Part shown: positions 51,113-61,238 of the stretch, in pieces
How the letters are laid out: each line of letters opens with the position of its first letter
Numbering within the stretch: the stretch's first letter is position 1
Translations under genes and position numbers: made by a program
Notes under the pieces: generated by a model
What the model was told of the DNA's origin: nothing
What the model saw: only the letters and a program-made list of their open reading frames with translations
Databases searched by the model: none
Origin: Salinicola peritrichatus
GTDB taxonomy: Bacteria; Pseudomonadota; Gammaproteobacteria; Pseudomonadales; Halomonadaceae
Reading direction: 5' to 3'
DNA: 64,000 nucleotides
NCBI RefSeq assembly: GCF_003206715.1
Contig: NZ_PZJU01000049.1
Location: 82,105-146,104, forward strand

Positions 51113-52051
51113 ATGGCCACCAACGCGATTCAAACCGACAGCGGCTTGGGGCGCTTGAGCGAAGCTACCCGCAAACGATTGCAGCGCAAGGCGCGCATTG
51201 ACGTGTTGTTCGAGCGCACGCTGTTCGTTTTTGCCTTCGCGGTGCTACTGCTGCTCGGGGCGATCATCGCGTCGTTGATTGCTTCCAGTTGGCCGGCACT
51301 TCAACGTTTCGGATTGGATTTCTTCACCGAGAATCGCTGGGCCGCCAATGTCGAGATCTTCGGTGCCTTGCCGGCTATCTACGGGACCCTGCTGACGTCA
51401 TTCATTGCCATCGTCATAGCGGTTCCTGTCTCTTTCGGTATCGCCATCTTCCTGACCGAGCGATGCCCCGGGTTCTTGCGTCAACCGCTCAGTACATTGA
51501 TCGAGCTGTTGGCGGGAATCCCTTCGATCATCTACGGCATGTGGGGCATGGAAGTGCTGGCGCCGTTGCTGCGCACTTGGTTCCCCACTGTCTTTCCCGC
51601 CGGCACCGGACTGGCCACGGCGGGTATCATCCTGGCGGTGATGATCATCCCGTTCATTACGGCGGTCAGCCGTGATGTGATCAATACCGTACCCGCCGTG
51701 ATGCGTGAGTCCGCCTATGGCCTGGGTTGTACCACCTGGGAGGTGGCGAGTCAGGTCATCCTGCCGTCGGTCAAGACGGGACTGGTCGGCGGCGTGGTGC
51801 TAGGGCTGGGGCGTGCCCTGGGTGAAACCATGGCGGTGACCTTCGTCATCGGCAACAACCTGTTCCTGAACACCACCTTGACCGGGCAGGGGACCTCGAT
51901 CGCGGCGTTGATTGCCAACCAGTTCTCCGAATCCGACGGTACCCAGCGCTCGGCACTGCTGGCATTGGGCCTGATTCTGTTCCTGATTACCTTCGTCGTG
52001 CTGGCCATTGCGCGGTATCTGTTGCGCAACAGCACCGGCCGCCATGCCTGA
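51113..52051 (+). CDS. pstC: Phosphate ABC transporter permease PstC
   Basis: 312 residues from ATG 51113, preceded by GAGG; an earlier in-frame ATG at 51089 is not preceded by an RBS. Six hydrophobic helices, starting FVFAFAVLLLLGAIIASLIA. Conserved: VEIFGALPAIYGTLLTSFIA, LIELLAGIPSIIYGMWGMEV and the EAA-like loop VMRESAYGLGCTTWEVASQV, then GLGRALGETMAVTFVIGNN. It forms the membrane channel with PstA. Confidence 0.94.
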   Translation: MATNAIQTDSGLGRLSEATRKRLQRKARIDVLFERTLFVFAFAVLLLLGAIIASLIASSWPALQRFGLDFFTENRWAANVEIFGALPAIYGTLLTSFIAIVIAVPVSFGIAIFLTERCPGFLRQPLSTLIELLAGIPSIIYGMWGMEVLAPLLRTWFPTVFPAGTGLATAGIILAVMIIPFITAVSRDVINTVPAVMRESAYGLGCTTWEVASQVILPSVKTGLVGGVVLGLGRALGETMAVTFVIGNNLFLNTTLTGQGTSIAALIANQFSESDGTQRSALLALGLILFLITFVVLAIARYLLRNSTGRHA

Positions 52052-52070
52052 TGCGATGGGAAAGCCAACC

Positions 52071-52922
52071 ATGAATATTCAAACGACTTCGCTCTATCGC
52101 CGTCGCAAGCTTTTCAATCAGCTGGTCATGGGGGCGTGTGTCGCCGCCACGCTGGTCGGGTTCCTATTTCTGTTCGCGATTCTCTTCACTTTGGTAACCA
52201 AGGGCCTGAGTGCGTTGTCGCCATCGATTTTCATTGAACGTACGCGTATGAGCGGTGGTGGGTTGGGCAATGCGATCTGGGGCACCGTTCTGATGACCTC
52301 GGTGGCAACCGTGCTGGGAACCATCATCGGTGTGGCTGCCGGCACCTGGCTGGCCGAGTACGGTGGCAAGGGATGGATGGCCAAGGTGATCCGCTTCATC
52401 AACGACATCCTGCTGTCGGCACCGTCGATCATCATCGGTCTGTTCATATACGCCGTTGTGGTCGTGCCAATGGGCAACTTCTCCGGCTGGGCCGGCGTGC
52501 TGTCGCTCACGGTGATCATTGTGCCGGTAGTGATCCGTTCCACCGAGGACATGCTGCGCCTGATCCCCAACTCGTTGCGAGAAGCCGCGGCGGCGTTGGG
52601 GGCGCATCGCTGGTGGATCATCGTTCGCGTCTGCTACAGCGGCGCCCGCGCCGGCATCATCACCGGGATCCTGCTCGGCTTCGCCCGCATCAGCGGCGAA
52701 ACGGCACCGCTGCTGTTCACCTCGCTCAATTCCAATCAGTGGAACTTCTTCCGGCTGGGTGACGAAATGGCCAACCTGCCGATGACCATCTATCAGAACA
52801 TGACGATCAATGCGTTCATTCCCGACCTGGTTGCCCTGGCCTGGGGGGGCGCGTTGATCCTGACCGCTGCCATTCTGATCCTCAACATCGCGGCGCGTTA
52901 CTTCTCGCGCCAGCGTTCCTGA
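52071..52922 (+). CDS. pstA: Phosphate ABC transporter permease PstA
   Basis: 283 residues from ATG 52071. Six helices beginning [20 protein letters not shown]; conserved [20 protein letters not shown], then [20 protein letters not shown], the EAA loop [20 protein letters not shown] and the late segment [20 protein letters not shown]. It lies 19 bases after pstC and 20 before pstB, in the normal pstSCAB order. Confidence 0.94.
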   Translation: MNIQTTSLYRRRKLFNQLVMGACVAATLVGFLFLFAILFTLVTKGLSALSPSIFIERTRMSGGGLGNAIWGTVLMTSVATVLGTIIGVAAGTWLAEYGGKGWMAKVIRFINDILLSAPSIIIGLFIYAVVVVPMGNFSGWAGVLSLTVIIVPVVIRSTEDMLRLIPNSLREAAAALGAHRWWIIVRVCYSGARAGIITGILLGFARISGETAPLLFTSLNSNQWNFFRLGDEMANLPMTIYQNMTINAFIPDLVALAWGGALILTAAILILNIAARYFSRQRS

Positions 52923-52942
52923 CTTCTAGCTGCGAGACCGCC

Positions 52943-53767
52943 ATGACCGTCGATCTTCATTTCAACGCCGAACGCGACGCCGAGCCCGCCGAGGCCACGG
53001 CACGCTCGCGAACGGCGTCCAAGTTACGCGTCAAGGATCTGAACCTCTACTACGGCAAGTTCCACGCGCTCAAGCAGATCTCAATGGAGATTCCCGAGCG
53101 ACAGGTAACGGCATTCATCGGCCCTTCGGGGTGCGGCAAGTCGACCTTGATCCGGTGTTTCAACCGCATCCACGACCTTTACGAGGGAATCCATACCGAG
53201 GGCCAGATTCTGCTCGACGATCACGATATCTACGATTCCGGTGTCGACCTGAACCTGCTGCGCTCGCGTATCGGCATGGTATTCCAGAAACCGACGCCGT
53301 TTCCGATGTCGGTATTCGACAATGTCGCTTTCGGTATTCGTCTCTATGAGAAGTTGTCCGCCCGCGAGCTGGAAGAGCGGGTCGAGTGGGCGCTGCGCAA
53401 GGCGGCACTGTGGGAGGAGGTCAAGGACAAGCTCAAGCAGAGTGGGCAGGCGCTGTCCGGCGGTCAGCAGCAGCGTCTGTGTATCGCTCGCACGATTGCC
53501 GTGAAGCCGGAAGTGATTCTGCTCGACGAGCCGACATCGGCACTGGATCCGATCTCGACCGGCTATATCGAAGACTTGATCAACGAGCTCAAGAAGGACT
53601 ATACGATCGTCATCGTCACGCACAACATGCAGCAGGCGGCGCGGATCTCCGACATCACCGCCTTCATGTATCTGGGCAACCTGATCGAGTGCGACGATAC
53701 CACCAAGATCTTCACCCAGCCGAAGGAGTCACGGACCGAGGATTACATCACCGGTCGCTACGGTTGA
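52943..53767 (+). CDS. pstB: Phosphate ABC transporter ATP-binding protein
   Basis: 274 residues. Walker A is [20 protein letters not shown]; the Q-loop is [20 protein letters not shown]; the ABC signature is [20 protein letters not shown]; Walker B and D-loop are [20 protein letters not shown]; the H-switch is [20 protein letters not shown]. The [20 protein letters not shown] start is typical of PstB. It is the last gene of the operon before a terminator; phoU, which follows pstB in many bacteria, is not present in the next 10 kb. Confidence 0.96.
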   Translation: MTVDLHFNAERDAEPAEATARSRTASKLRVKDLNLYYGKFHALKQISMEIPERQVTAFIGPSGCGKSTLIRCFNRIHDLYEGIHTEGQILLDDHDIYDSGVDLNLLRSRIGMVFQKPTPFPMSVFDNVAFGIRLYEKLSARELEERVEWALRKAALWEEVKDKLKQSGQALSGGQQQRLCIARTIAVKPEVILLDEPTSALDPISTGYIEDLINELKKDYTIVIVTHNMQQAARISDITAFMYLGNLIECDDTTKIFTQPKESRTEDYITGRYG

Positions 53768-53789
53768 TTCCGGGCATTGTGATTTCCCG

Positions 53790-53825
53790 CTCCCGACTGG
53801 CGCGAGCCGGTTCGGGAGTGTTTTT
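53790..53825 (+). terminator. Rho-independent terminator of pstSCAB
   Basis: CTCCCGA (53790-53796) pairs with TCGGGAG (53812-53818), extended inward by CTGGC and GCCGG with one bulge, then TGTTTTT. It is 22 bases after the pstB stop. Confidence 0.75.
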
Positions 53826-53939
53826 CCGACGGCTCCGGCGCGGCCGTGCATGAATCGGCACCCCCCCCAAGGCGGCGAAGCCTGCTGGAGATCGTGTTAA
53901 GGTCGCAACCACACAGGATGTGTCACAAGGTGGTCGACC

Positions 53940-55046
53940 ATGTCTTCCAGGCAGGAACCCTCATTCAGAAACGTCCCTTTTCATCTGATGCTGACGTTGG
54001 CATCGCTGACGATCATCATTGCCGGTATGCGCGCAGCGGAAAGCTTGATCATTCCCATTCTGCTGTCGCTGTTCATTGCCGTAATCTGCGCCTCGCCGGT
54101 GCACTGGCTTCATCGTAGAGGCCTCAACTCCTATGCCGCGGTACTGATCACGCTGCTGATTCTGGGCGGATTGCTGGCGCTGTTCGGTACCTTGCTGGGC
54201 AACAGCTTCACCATGTTCATGGATGGCTGGCCGGAAATGCAGAAAGAGTTGCAGGGGCACTATCTGACGCTGCTGGAATGGCTGGCCAACCAGGGGCTGT
54301 CGATCTCGCCGCAGGAACTCTCCAAGATGCTCGACGGCTCGGGTGATCAGAGCTGGATGGCGGATTTCCTGAGTGGACTGGGATTGGTGCTCTCGCAGAG
54401 CCTGGTGATATTGCTGCTGGTCAATTTCATGCTGTTCGAGACGCTGGATTTTCGCCAGAAGGTTGCCAGGGCGCTGACCAACCCCGGCCCCAGCCTCGAG
54501 CGGGTTACCGAGTTCAGCTACAACCTCAAGCGCTACATGGCGGTGAAAACCGTCATCAGTCTGATCACTGGCGTGCTGGTCACCGTTTCGTGCTGGATCC
54601 TCGACGTACAGTTCGCGCTGCTGTGGGGCGCGCTGGCCTTCATCCTAAATTACATTCCCAACATCGGGTCGGCAATCGCGGCGGTGCCGCCGGTGCTGCT
54701 TACGCTGGCGCTGCCGGATGGCGGGGTGGTGAAGGCGCTGATGTTGTCGGGCGCCTATCTCGTGATCAACTTCATACTCGGCAATTTGATCGAGCCGCGA
54801 GTGATGGGGCGGACCATGGGGCTGTCCACGCTGGTGGCGTTCTTGTCGCTGGTGGTTTGGGGCTGGATACTGGGGCCGGTGGGAATGCTGCTGTCGGTAC
54901 CGTTGACGATGACGCTCAAGATCGCCCTCGACAGCCACCCCGAAACCCGCTGGATCGCCAAGATGCTGGGCCCTTCCGAGCGTCGGCGGCGGCGTCAGCG
55001 CAAGACGCAGAAAGCGTTGGACGAGCTGGAAGAAGAGCTCGAATAG
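53940..55046 (+). CDS. AI-2E family transporter (PerM/TqsA-like permease)
   Basis: 368 residues with about eight hydrophobic helices: MLTLASLTIIIAGMRAAESL, IIPILLSLFIAVICASPVHW at the N-terminus, then a less hydrophobic middle (about 90-150), then the family core ALLWGALAFILNYIPNIGSA and LVINFILGNLIEPRVMGRTM, ending LGPVGMLLSVPLTMTLKIAL. The tail is charged (SERRRRRQRKTQ, ELEEELE). E. coli homologues export autoinducer-2 (TqsA) or have unclear roles; others are sodium/proton antiporters in halophiles. Specific function is not assignable. Monocistronic. Confidence 0.88.
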   Translation: MSSRQEPSFRNVPFHLMLTLASLTIIIAGMRAAESLIIPILLSLFIAVICASPVHWLHRRGLNSYAAVLITLLILGGLLALFGTLLGNSFTMFMDGWPEMQKELQGHYLTLLEWLANQGLSISPQELSKMLDGSGDQSWMADFLSGLGLVLSQSLVILLLVNFMLFETLDFRQKVARALTNPGPSLERVTEFSYNLKRYMAVKTVISLITGVLVTVSCWILDVQFALLWGALAFILNYIPNIGSAIAAVPPVLLTLALPDGGVVKALMLSGAYLVINFILGNLIEPRVMGRTMGLSTLVAFLSLVVWGWILGPVGMLLSVPLTMTLKIALDSHPETRWIAKMLGPSERRRRRQRKTQKALDELEEELE

Positions 55047-55073
55047 GTAGGCTGCATGAAACGCCAGGCTGGA

Positions 55074-55105
55074 CGAAAAGAGCCGCGCTCAAAGAAGCGC
55101 GGCTC
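55074..55105 (-). terminator. Terminator of trxA (read on the minus strand)
   Basis: GAGCCGCGCT (55080-55089) and AGCGCGGCTC (55096-55105) form a perfect 10-bp stem with a 6-base loop; on the minus strand the stem is followed by TTTTC (complement of 55075-55079). It lies between the convergent AI-2E permease and trxA stops, so it may act in both directions. Confidence 0.7.
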
Positions 55106-55133
55106 GATCGTATCCGGTCTCGGGCTGAAGGTT

Positions 55134-55457
55134 TCAGCCGTTCTGCTCGATGAACTGAGTCAGTTGAGACTTGGATTGTGCGCCGACCAGTGACGCCACC
55201 TTGGCGCCGGACTTGAACAACATTACCGTCGGCACGCCGCGCACGCCGTGCTCGGAGGCAATCTCCGGCGCGTCGTCGACGTTGACACTGACGACCTTCA
55301 GTTCATCGGCCTTCTCGCTGGCGACTTCGTCGACCACCGGAGCCATCATTTTGCAGGGGCCACACCACGGAGCCCAGAACTTCAACAGCACCGGCTTGTC
55401 GGCCTTGAGCACTTCCTGCTCGAAGTTCGCATTGGTGACATCGACATTGTTGGACAT
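55134..55457 (-). CDS. trxA: Thioredoxin 1
   Basis: 107 residues from ATG 55457 (MSNNVDVTNANFEQEVLKAD), with AGGAG upstream; the longer frame from 55532 is rejected. Active site WCGPCK in LLKFWAPWCGPCKMMAPVVD, the cis-proline loop GVRGVPTVMLFKSGAKVASL, and the standard length. A general disulfide reductant that also supplies electrons to PAPS reductase, encoded 1.3 kb away (cysH). It is divergent from cysB. Confidence 0.96.
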   Translation of the reverse strand: MSNNVDVTNANFEQEVLKADKPVLLKFWAPWCGPCKMMAPVVDEVASEKADELKVVSVNVDDAPEIASEHGVRGVPTVMLFKSGAKVASLVGAQSKSQLTQFIEQNG

Positions 55458-55510
55458 GACGTACTCCTGTAGACATTGCGCTCTTCGCGAGCATATGGGG
55501 GCGATGTTAG

Positions 55511-56668
<1,158 letters not shown>

Positions 56669-56696
56669 CGTAGCGCGCTTTGGTGAGATGCCAACG

Positions 56697-56733
56697 AAAA
56701 GCCCGCCGCAGTTCATCAACTGCAGCGGGCTTT
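56697..56733. terminator. Bidirectional terminator between cysB and cysH
   Basis: GCCCGCCGCAG (56701-56711) pairs with CTGCAGCGGGC (56720-56730) with one mismatch and an 8-base loop. AAAA precedes and TTT follows the stem, so it can terminate both convergent transcripts. Confidence 0.75.
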
Positions 56734-56752
56734 GGGTTCTGCCGGGTGGCCC

Positions 56753-57373
56753 TCAGTGTTGCAGGTGCAGGCCGCACTCGCGCTTGGCTTCCACCTTGGT
56801 CGGGTCGAAGTAGTCGAAGTTGTTGGGCAGATCGTGCTGCTGCAGGTACTGGTACATCTGCTTGGCGGTCCAGTGCAGCACCGGAGCCACTTTCAACAGA
56901 CCGTCGGCGTTGCGTGACAGCGGCTGCATGCGCGAACGCTCCGGGGTGTCCTCGGCGCGCAGGGCGGTGAACCAGACGTCCGGCGCGGTTTCGGCGAGCG
57001 CGCGACGGAAGGGCTCGAGCTTGACCTCCTCGGTGAAGGCTGCATGGCGCGGATCATCGATGTCCGGCGTGGGGCCTTCCACTGACTCGCGATGAGCGCG
57101 CGAACGACGCGGATGATAGATGCTCAGGTTGAGGTCGAGCCGCTGCGTCAGTTCATCGGCGAAACGATAGGTCGCCGGGGTGTTGTATCCGCTATCCATC
57201 CAAACGATGGGGATGTCCGGGCGGACCCGCGTTACCAGGTGCAGGATGACCGCTTCGAAAGGACGAAAATTGGTGGTGCAGATCGCCTTCTGGTCCAGAC
57301 CCAAGGCGAACTCGGTGATGGCCAACGGATCGTGGCCGATTTCACGATTGAGCGTGTCGAGATCGAACGCCAT
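56753..57373 (-). CDS. cysH: Phosphoadenosine phosphosulfate (PAPS) reductase
   Basis: 206 residues, shorter than E. coli CysH (244). It reduces PAPS to sulfite with thioredoxin. The adenylyl-binding PP-loop region is near residues 30-50 (ICTTNFRPFEAVILHLVTRV), followed by IPIVWMDSGYNTPATYRFAD, which matches the DTGYLFPET block of the family. The catalytic Cys is in the C-terminal KRECGLHLQH. The CC..CxxC iron-sulfur cysteines of APS reductases are missing, so the substrate is PAPS rather than APS. An inverted repeat (57482-57507) upstream may be a CysB site. Confidence 0.88.
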   Translation of the reverse strand: MAFDLDTLNREIGHDPLAITEFALGLDQKAICTTNFRPFEAVILHLVTRVRPDIPIVWMDSGYNTPATYRFADELTQRLDLNLSIYHPRRSRAHRESVEGPTPDIDDPRHAAFTEEVKLEPFRRALAETAPDVWFTALRAEDTPERSRMQPLSRNADGLLKVAPVLHWTAKQMYQYLQQHDLPNNFDYFDPTKVEAKRECGLHLQH

Positions 57374-57481
57374 GCGGGGCTCCTAATGCGGACGATTGCC
57401 CGGTAAGCAGATGGCAATCGTGCGACGTTGCGTGGGATGGCTGCCACTCTAGCAACGCTCGCCCATCGACGACCAATACCG

Positions 57482-57507
57482 TTTGGTTAGATGGATATAT
57501 AACCAAA
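57482..57507 (-). promoter_or_regulatory. Inverted repeat upstream of cysH, possible CysB site
   Basis: TTTGGTTA (57482-57489) and TAACCAAA (57500-57507) are perfect 8-bp reverse complements around a 10-base AT-rich spacer, 109 bases before the cysH start. Read across, it gives T-N11-A, the LysR-type motif. No other gene starts nearby. CysB is encoded next door, so binding by CysB is a reasonable but untested inference. Confidence 0.45.
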
Positions 57508-57528
57508 TTATCTACAATGGTATTTTGC

Positions 57529-58332
57529 TTAAGCGATTCCGTTATTACTGCCCAACTGGCGTATGGCCGCCAGCGGCGTCACGCGCGGTGGTTCATCGAC
57601 CGGCCACTCGACATGGGCGGTAATGGCGTAGACCTGGCGCAGGCGTTCCGTCGTCAGCACTTCGCCGGGCGCGCCGCTGGCGATATGCTCGCCGGACTGC
57701 AGGATCCAGATATGGTCCGCGAAGCGCGCAGCCAGGTTCAGATCATGGATCGCGATCACCACGACGAGTTGCTTCCGGCGCGCCAGTCGTTGCAGATAGT
57801 CGAGCACTTGCAGTTGATGATGGAGATCGAGCGCGCTGGTCGGTTCGTCGAGCATCAGCAGTCGCGGCTGGCGCACGATCGCCTGGGCGATCGCCACACG
57901 CTGGCGTTGGCCACCGGACAATACCGCCAATTCGCGTTCGGCCAGCGAATCCAGCTCCAGGGAGCAGAGCGCCTGGTCGACCGCGTCCATGGCCTCGGCC
58001 GGGGATTCGGCGACCTGCGTTCTACGGGCCAACAAGACTGCCTCGAACACGTTGAGCGCGGCACGCGAGCCGATCTCCTGCGGCAGGTAATAAAGCCGGC
58101 CGGCACGCTGTTCGATCGATAGAGTGCCAATGGCCCGATTCTCGAGGACGATGTCGCCGCTGGCCTTCTCGATGCCGGCAACCGCCTTGAGCAGCGTCGA
58201 CTTGCCCGCGCCGTTGGGACCGATCAGTGCGGTGATCTCTCCCGCGCGGGCCCGGAGCCCTGACAGGCCGTGAAGTATTCGGCGATTGCCGAGACGGCAG
58301 TCGAGCCGGTCGATGGTGAGGGTCATCCCCAC
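57529..58332 (-). CDS. Iron-siderophore/heme/cobalamin-type ABC importer ATP-binding protein
   Basis: 267 residues (or 265 from Met3). FecE/HmuV/BtuD-like ATPase: Walker [22 protein letters not shown]-loop [20 protein letters not shown], signature [20 protein letters not shown], Walker [22 protein letters not shown]-switch [20 protein letters not shown]. It overlaps the permease gene by ten bases. Cargo (ferric siderophore, heme, B12 or another metal chelate) cannot be chosen without a binding protein or receptor, and none is adjacent. Confidence 0.9.
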   Translation of the reverse strand: MGMTLTIDRLDCRLGNRRILHGLSGLRARAGEITALIGPNGAGKSTLLKAVAGIEKASGDIVLENRAIGTLSIEQRAGRLYYLPQEIGSRAALNVFEAVLLARRTQVAESPAEAMDAVDQALCSLELDSLAERELAVLSGGQRQRVAIAQAIVRQPRLLMLDEPTSALDLHHQLQVLDYLQRLARRKQLVVVIAIHDLNLAARFADHIWILQSGEHIASGAPGEVLTTERLRQVYAITAHVEWPVDEPPRVTPLAAIRQLGSNNGIA

Positions 58333-59402
58333 AGCTCCCTGCGTGAGCGCAAGATCAGCGAGACGAAGAAGGGCAGGCCGATCAGGGCGGTAAGTATGCC
58401 GACCGGCAACAGGATGCCGGGGACCAGGGTCTTCGAGAGAATCGAGGTCAGCGACAGGATCAGGGCGCCGGTCAGTGCCGACATCGGCAGGAACACGCGC
58501 TGATCCTCACCCACCAGCAGACGCGCGATATGCGGCCCGACCAAGCCCACGAAACCGATGGTGCCGACGAACGCCACCGCCGTCGCCGACAACAGCGCGC
58601 AGCACAGCAACATGCGCAGCCGCAGGCGCCCGACGTCGATACCCATCGCCTTGGCCTGGACGTCGCCCAGGCGCAGCGCGGTCAGGCGCCAGTGCGACCG
58701 AGCGAAGACCGGCAGCGTCACCAGCAGTGCCAGCATCGCCAGGCCGACCTTTGTCCAGCTTGCTTTACTCAAGCTGCCCAGTGACCAGAACACCAGTTGC
58801 TGCAGGGATTGTGCCGAGGCGACGTACTGCAAGACGCCCAACAGGGCGTTGAAGAAGAACATGATCGCGATGCCCATCAGCACCATGGTTTGAATGCTGA
58901 CGCCACGCAACCGGCTGAGCCCCCAGATCATCAGCGAGGCGAGCATGGCCAGCGCGAAGGCGTTGCCGGTGACCAGTAGCGTGCCGGCCAGCGGCACGAT
59001 TCCGAGACCGAGCACGATGGCCAGGGCCGCGCCGAAGCTCGCTGCCGACGAGATGCCCAACGTGAACGGGTCGGCGAGCGGGTTGTTGAGCAGGGTCTGC
59101 ATCTCGGCGCCGGCGATGGCCAGGCTGGCACCGACCACGATCGCCATCAGCGCGACGGGTAACCGGACATCCCATACCACCACTTGCAGTATCCGGGGAA
59201 CCTCCCCCGGAAGCACCAGCGCGTGCAGGACCGCGGAAAGCGGGTAAGGCCCCGGCCCAGTGGCGATATCGATCAGCAGGGTCGTCAGCGTGGCCACTGT
59301 CGTCACGGCGATCAGCCAGCGTTGACGCCGCTGACGCGCCAGATAACGGTCGACGGTGCTACGTGGTCGGATATCGGTGGCGGATGAAGTCGTGGCTTTC
59401 AA
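58323..59402 (-). CDS. FecCD-family ABC importer permease
   Basis: 359 residues, about ten helices, of the iron-siderophore/BtuC permease family. Conserved ASLAIAGAEMQTLLNNPLAD (the GAxxQ motif, here AGAEMQTLLNNPLADP), then PFTLGISSAASFGAALAIVL, then the C-terminal VAFVGTIGFVGLVGPHIARL and LVPGILLPVGILTALIGLPF. The N-terminal 30 residues are basic and cytoplasmic. It overlaps the ATPase gene; 84 bases separate it from pabB upstream on the same strand, so co-transcription with pabB is possible. No solute-binding protein or TonB receptor gene is seen within the window. Confidence 0.9.
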   Translation of the reverse strand: MKATTSSATDIRPRSTVDRYLARQRRQRWLIAVTTVATLTTLLIDIATGPGPYPLSAVLHALVLPGEVPRILQVVVWDVRLPVALMAIVVGASLAIAGAEMQTLLNNPLADPFTLGISSAASFGAALAIVLGLGIVPLAGTLLVTGNAFALAMLASLMIWGLSRLRGVSIQTMVLMGIAIMFFFNALLGVLQYVASAQSLQQLVFWSLGSLSKASWTKVGLAMLALLVTLPVFARSHWRLTALRLGDVQAKAMGIDVGRLRLRMLLCCALLSATAVAFVGTIGFVGLVGPHIARLLVGEDQRVFLPMSALTGALILSLTSILSKTLVPGILLPVGILTALIGLPFFVSLILRSRRELWG

Positions 59403-59486
59403 GATGACGGGAGCGCTCGAGCTGGTAAGACGAAGGAGCAGGGTAATCCAACGCGTTGGTATCGGGAATCATCGATGCCCCAGCCG

Positions 59487-60878
59487 TTACGTTTCGAGAG
59501 CCCGCATCAGACGCCCGATCTTGGTCAGCGTCTCGTGGTACTCGGCATCTTCGTCTGAATCGGCGACCAGGCCGCCGCCGCCCCAGATGTGCAGGGTGTC
59601 GCCATCCGCCACCACGGTGCGAATGGCGATAGAAGTGTCGAGTCGGCCGCGACGGTCGACGTAACCCAGGCTGCCGCAATAGACGCTTCGGATACTCGGT
59701 TCGAGTTCGTCGATGATCTGCATCGCGCGGCGCTTGGGAGCGCCGGTGATCGACCCGCCGGGAAAGGCGGCGGCCAATAGCTCCAGTGGCTTGGTCCGCG
59801 CTGCCAGCTCGCCGCGTACGACACTGACCAGATGATGCACGTTGGCATAGCTTTCGAGACCGCACAACTGGGGCACATGAACACTGCCGGGGCGGCAGAC
59901 GCGTCCGAGATCGTTGCGCAGCAGGTCGACGATCATCACGTTTTCGGCGCGGTCCTTGGCGCTGCGCTGAAGCTCCCGGGCCAGTCGGATATCTTCCTCG
60001 GCAGTCGCGCCGCGAGCACGGGTGCCCTTGATCGGCCGGGTCTCGACCTCGCCATTGACCGCGCTGAGAAAACGCTCCGGCGACAGCGACAATATCGCCT
60101 GGTCACCATGAGCCAGGTAACCGCCGAACGGCGTCGGCGTGGCCTGTCTCAAACGGCGGTACGCATGCCAAGGGTCACCTCGATAGCGTGCGGTGAAGCG
60201 CTGGGTCAGATTGATCTGATAGCAGTCGCCTGCATGCAGATAATCGATGACACGCCGGAAGCGCTCGCCATAGCCGGCACGATCGAAATCGGGCCGGAAG
60301 GACGTGGCCAACGAGAAGTCGTCGTCAGGCGCTGGCGAATCCGCCTCGAGCCAAGTCAAGACGGCCTCTCTCCGCTCGGCCGAAGCGACCAGGAACGCTC
60401 GCTCGGCGGCATGATCCTGAACCAAGGCCCAGTCATGGATGCCCAGCCGAGCCTGGGGCAGCCCCGGGCCGGGGCGCGGCGGGCGATGTCCGAGGTCTCG
60501 CTCGTGCTCATCGGCAAGCGTGTAGCTCCAGTAACCCAATAGTCCGCCGAGAAAGGGGAGGGCCTCGGTTCGCTTGGTCAGCTCGGATGAGATGCGCGGT
60601 AGATGATTGGCCACGGCATGCTCCAGCAGCGCCTGTTGCGCCTGGAAACGACCGACGGGCAGTGGCAAGAAGGGCTCGCAGCGAGTACCGGCGGAATCGA
60701 TGGTCAGCGTATAGAGCGGGTCGCTCGAGAGAATGTCGAAGCGACCGCCCGGTGCGGCAGGGCGGCCGCTATCGAGCAGGACTGCCCCGGAGCGATGTCG
60801 CAGGCGTTCGAAATACGACGCTGGGTTCGGTGAGTAGGGAAGCTCGACGATCTCGAGCCACGGTCTCGCGTTAGCCAT
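59487..60878 (-). CDS. pabB: Aminodeoxychorismate synthase component I
   Basis: 463 residues. Converts chorismate to 4-amino-4-deoxychorismate for folate synthesis together with a glutamine amidotransferase (PabA, not in the window). The chorismate-binding core is seen: the key PIKGT motif with its Lys in VNGEVETRPIKGTRARGATA, then ENVMIVDLLRNDLGRVCRPG, then AAFPGGSITGAPKRRAMQII and SVYCGSLGYVDRRGRLDTSI, ending in WGGGGLVADSDEDAEYHETL. PIKGT rather than PIAGT marks PabB against anthranilate synthase TrpE. The N-terminal domain (about 1-180) is weaker, as usual. Confidence 0.92.
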   Translation of the reverse strand: MANARPWLEIVELPYSPNPASYFERLRHRSGAVLLDSGRPAAPGGRFDILSSDPLYTLTIDSAGTRCEPFLPLPVGRFQAQQALLEHAVANHLPRISSELTKRTEALPFLGGLLGYWSYTLADEHERDLGHRPPRPGPGLPQARLGIHDWALVQDHAAERAFLVASAERREAVLTWLEADSPAPDDDFSLATSFRPDFDRAGYGERFRRVIDYLHAGDCYQINLTQRFTARYRGDPWHAYRRLRQATPTPFGGYLAHGDQAILSLSPERFLSAVNGEVETRPIKGTRARGATAEEDIRLARELQRSAKDRAENVMIVDLLRNDLGRVCRPGSVHVPQLCGLESYANVHHLVSVVRGELAARTKPLELLAAAFPGGSITGAPKRRAMQIIDELEPSIRSVYCGSLGYVDRRGRLDTSIAIRTVVADGDTLHIWGGGGLVADSDEDAEYHETLTKIGRLMRALET

Positions 60879-61108
60879 GCCAGCCTATCTCAAAATCGGG
60901 TAAACGCCGACAGGGCGGTATTCGTCTTGCCGGTGCGTTCGGGAAGTGGATGCTTGGTGGCGAGTGTATCGGGAGCGATCTGGATGAGCGAGGTCTTTAC
61001 CTCGAATCCGGCTGGCCCAGGCGAGCCGGCCTGCGCTTGCCGTGACGGGCCTGATCCGGGCCGCGTCGAAACGCGCAGTATGGAGCCCTTTCTTGTGCAG
61101 ACAACCCA

Positions 61109-61149
61109 TTGTCGACAACTTGGTTTCGAGCGTTTTTACAGATTAGACT
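61109..61149 (+). promoter_or_regulatory. Promoter and upstream operator of the GntR-prpBC operon
   Basis: TTGTCGACAA (61109-61118) is a perfect palindrome directly before -35 TTGGTT (61120-61125); after a 17-base spacer, -10 TTAGAC (61143-61148) or, with 18 bases, TAGACT follows. It shares TTGT-NN-ACAA with the palindrome at the start codon, so both are likely targets of the same GntR protein. Confidence 0.5.
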
Positions 61150-61224
61150 AAAGTGCGACGAATGCGGGGCTTTTTTGATTGCTCCGACTTCGCATCGGTC
61201 CTAATATGACCCTATATTCCTTTA

Positions 61225-61236
61225 ATTGTTAACAAT
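61225..61236 (+). promoter_or_regulatory. Palindromic operator at the GntR start codon
   Basis: ATTGTTAACAAT, a perfect 12-bp palindrome ending two bases before the ATG at 61239, in the place where a ribosome-binding site should be. A regulator bound here could block both transcription elongation and initiation of its own synthesis. It suits FCD-class GntR operators, which typically have TNGT/ACNA arms. Confidence 0.5.
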
Positions 61237-61238
61237 CC

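Larger units (their letters stand above)
60879..61238. other. Divergent intergenic region pabB/GntR
   Basis: 360 bases with no gene that I can support. The only signals are on the side of the GntR gene: a promoter with an adjoining TTGT-CG-ACAA palindrome (61109-61149) and the TTGT-TA-ACAA palindrome at 61225-61236. The last 60 bases before the start codon are AT-rich. The pabB promoter was not identified. Confidence 0.5.
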
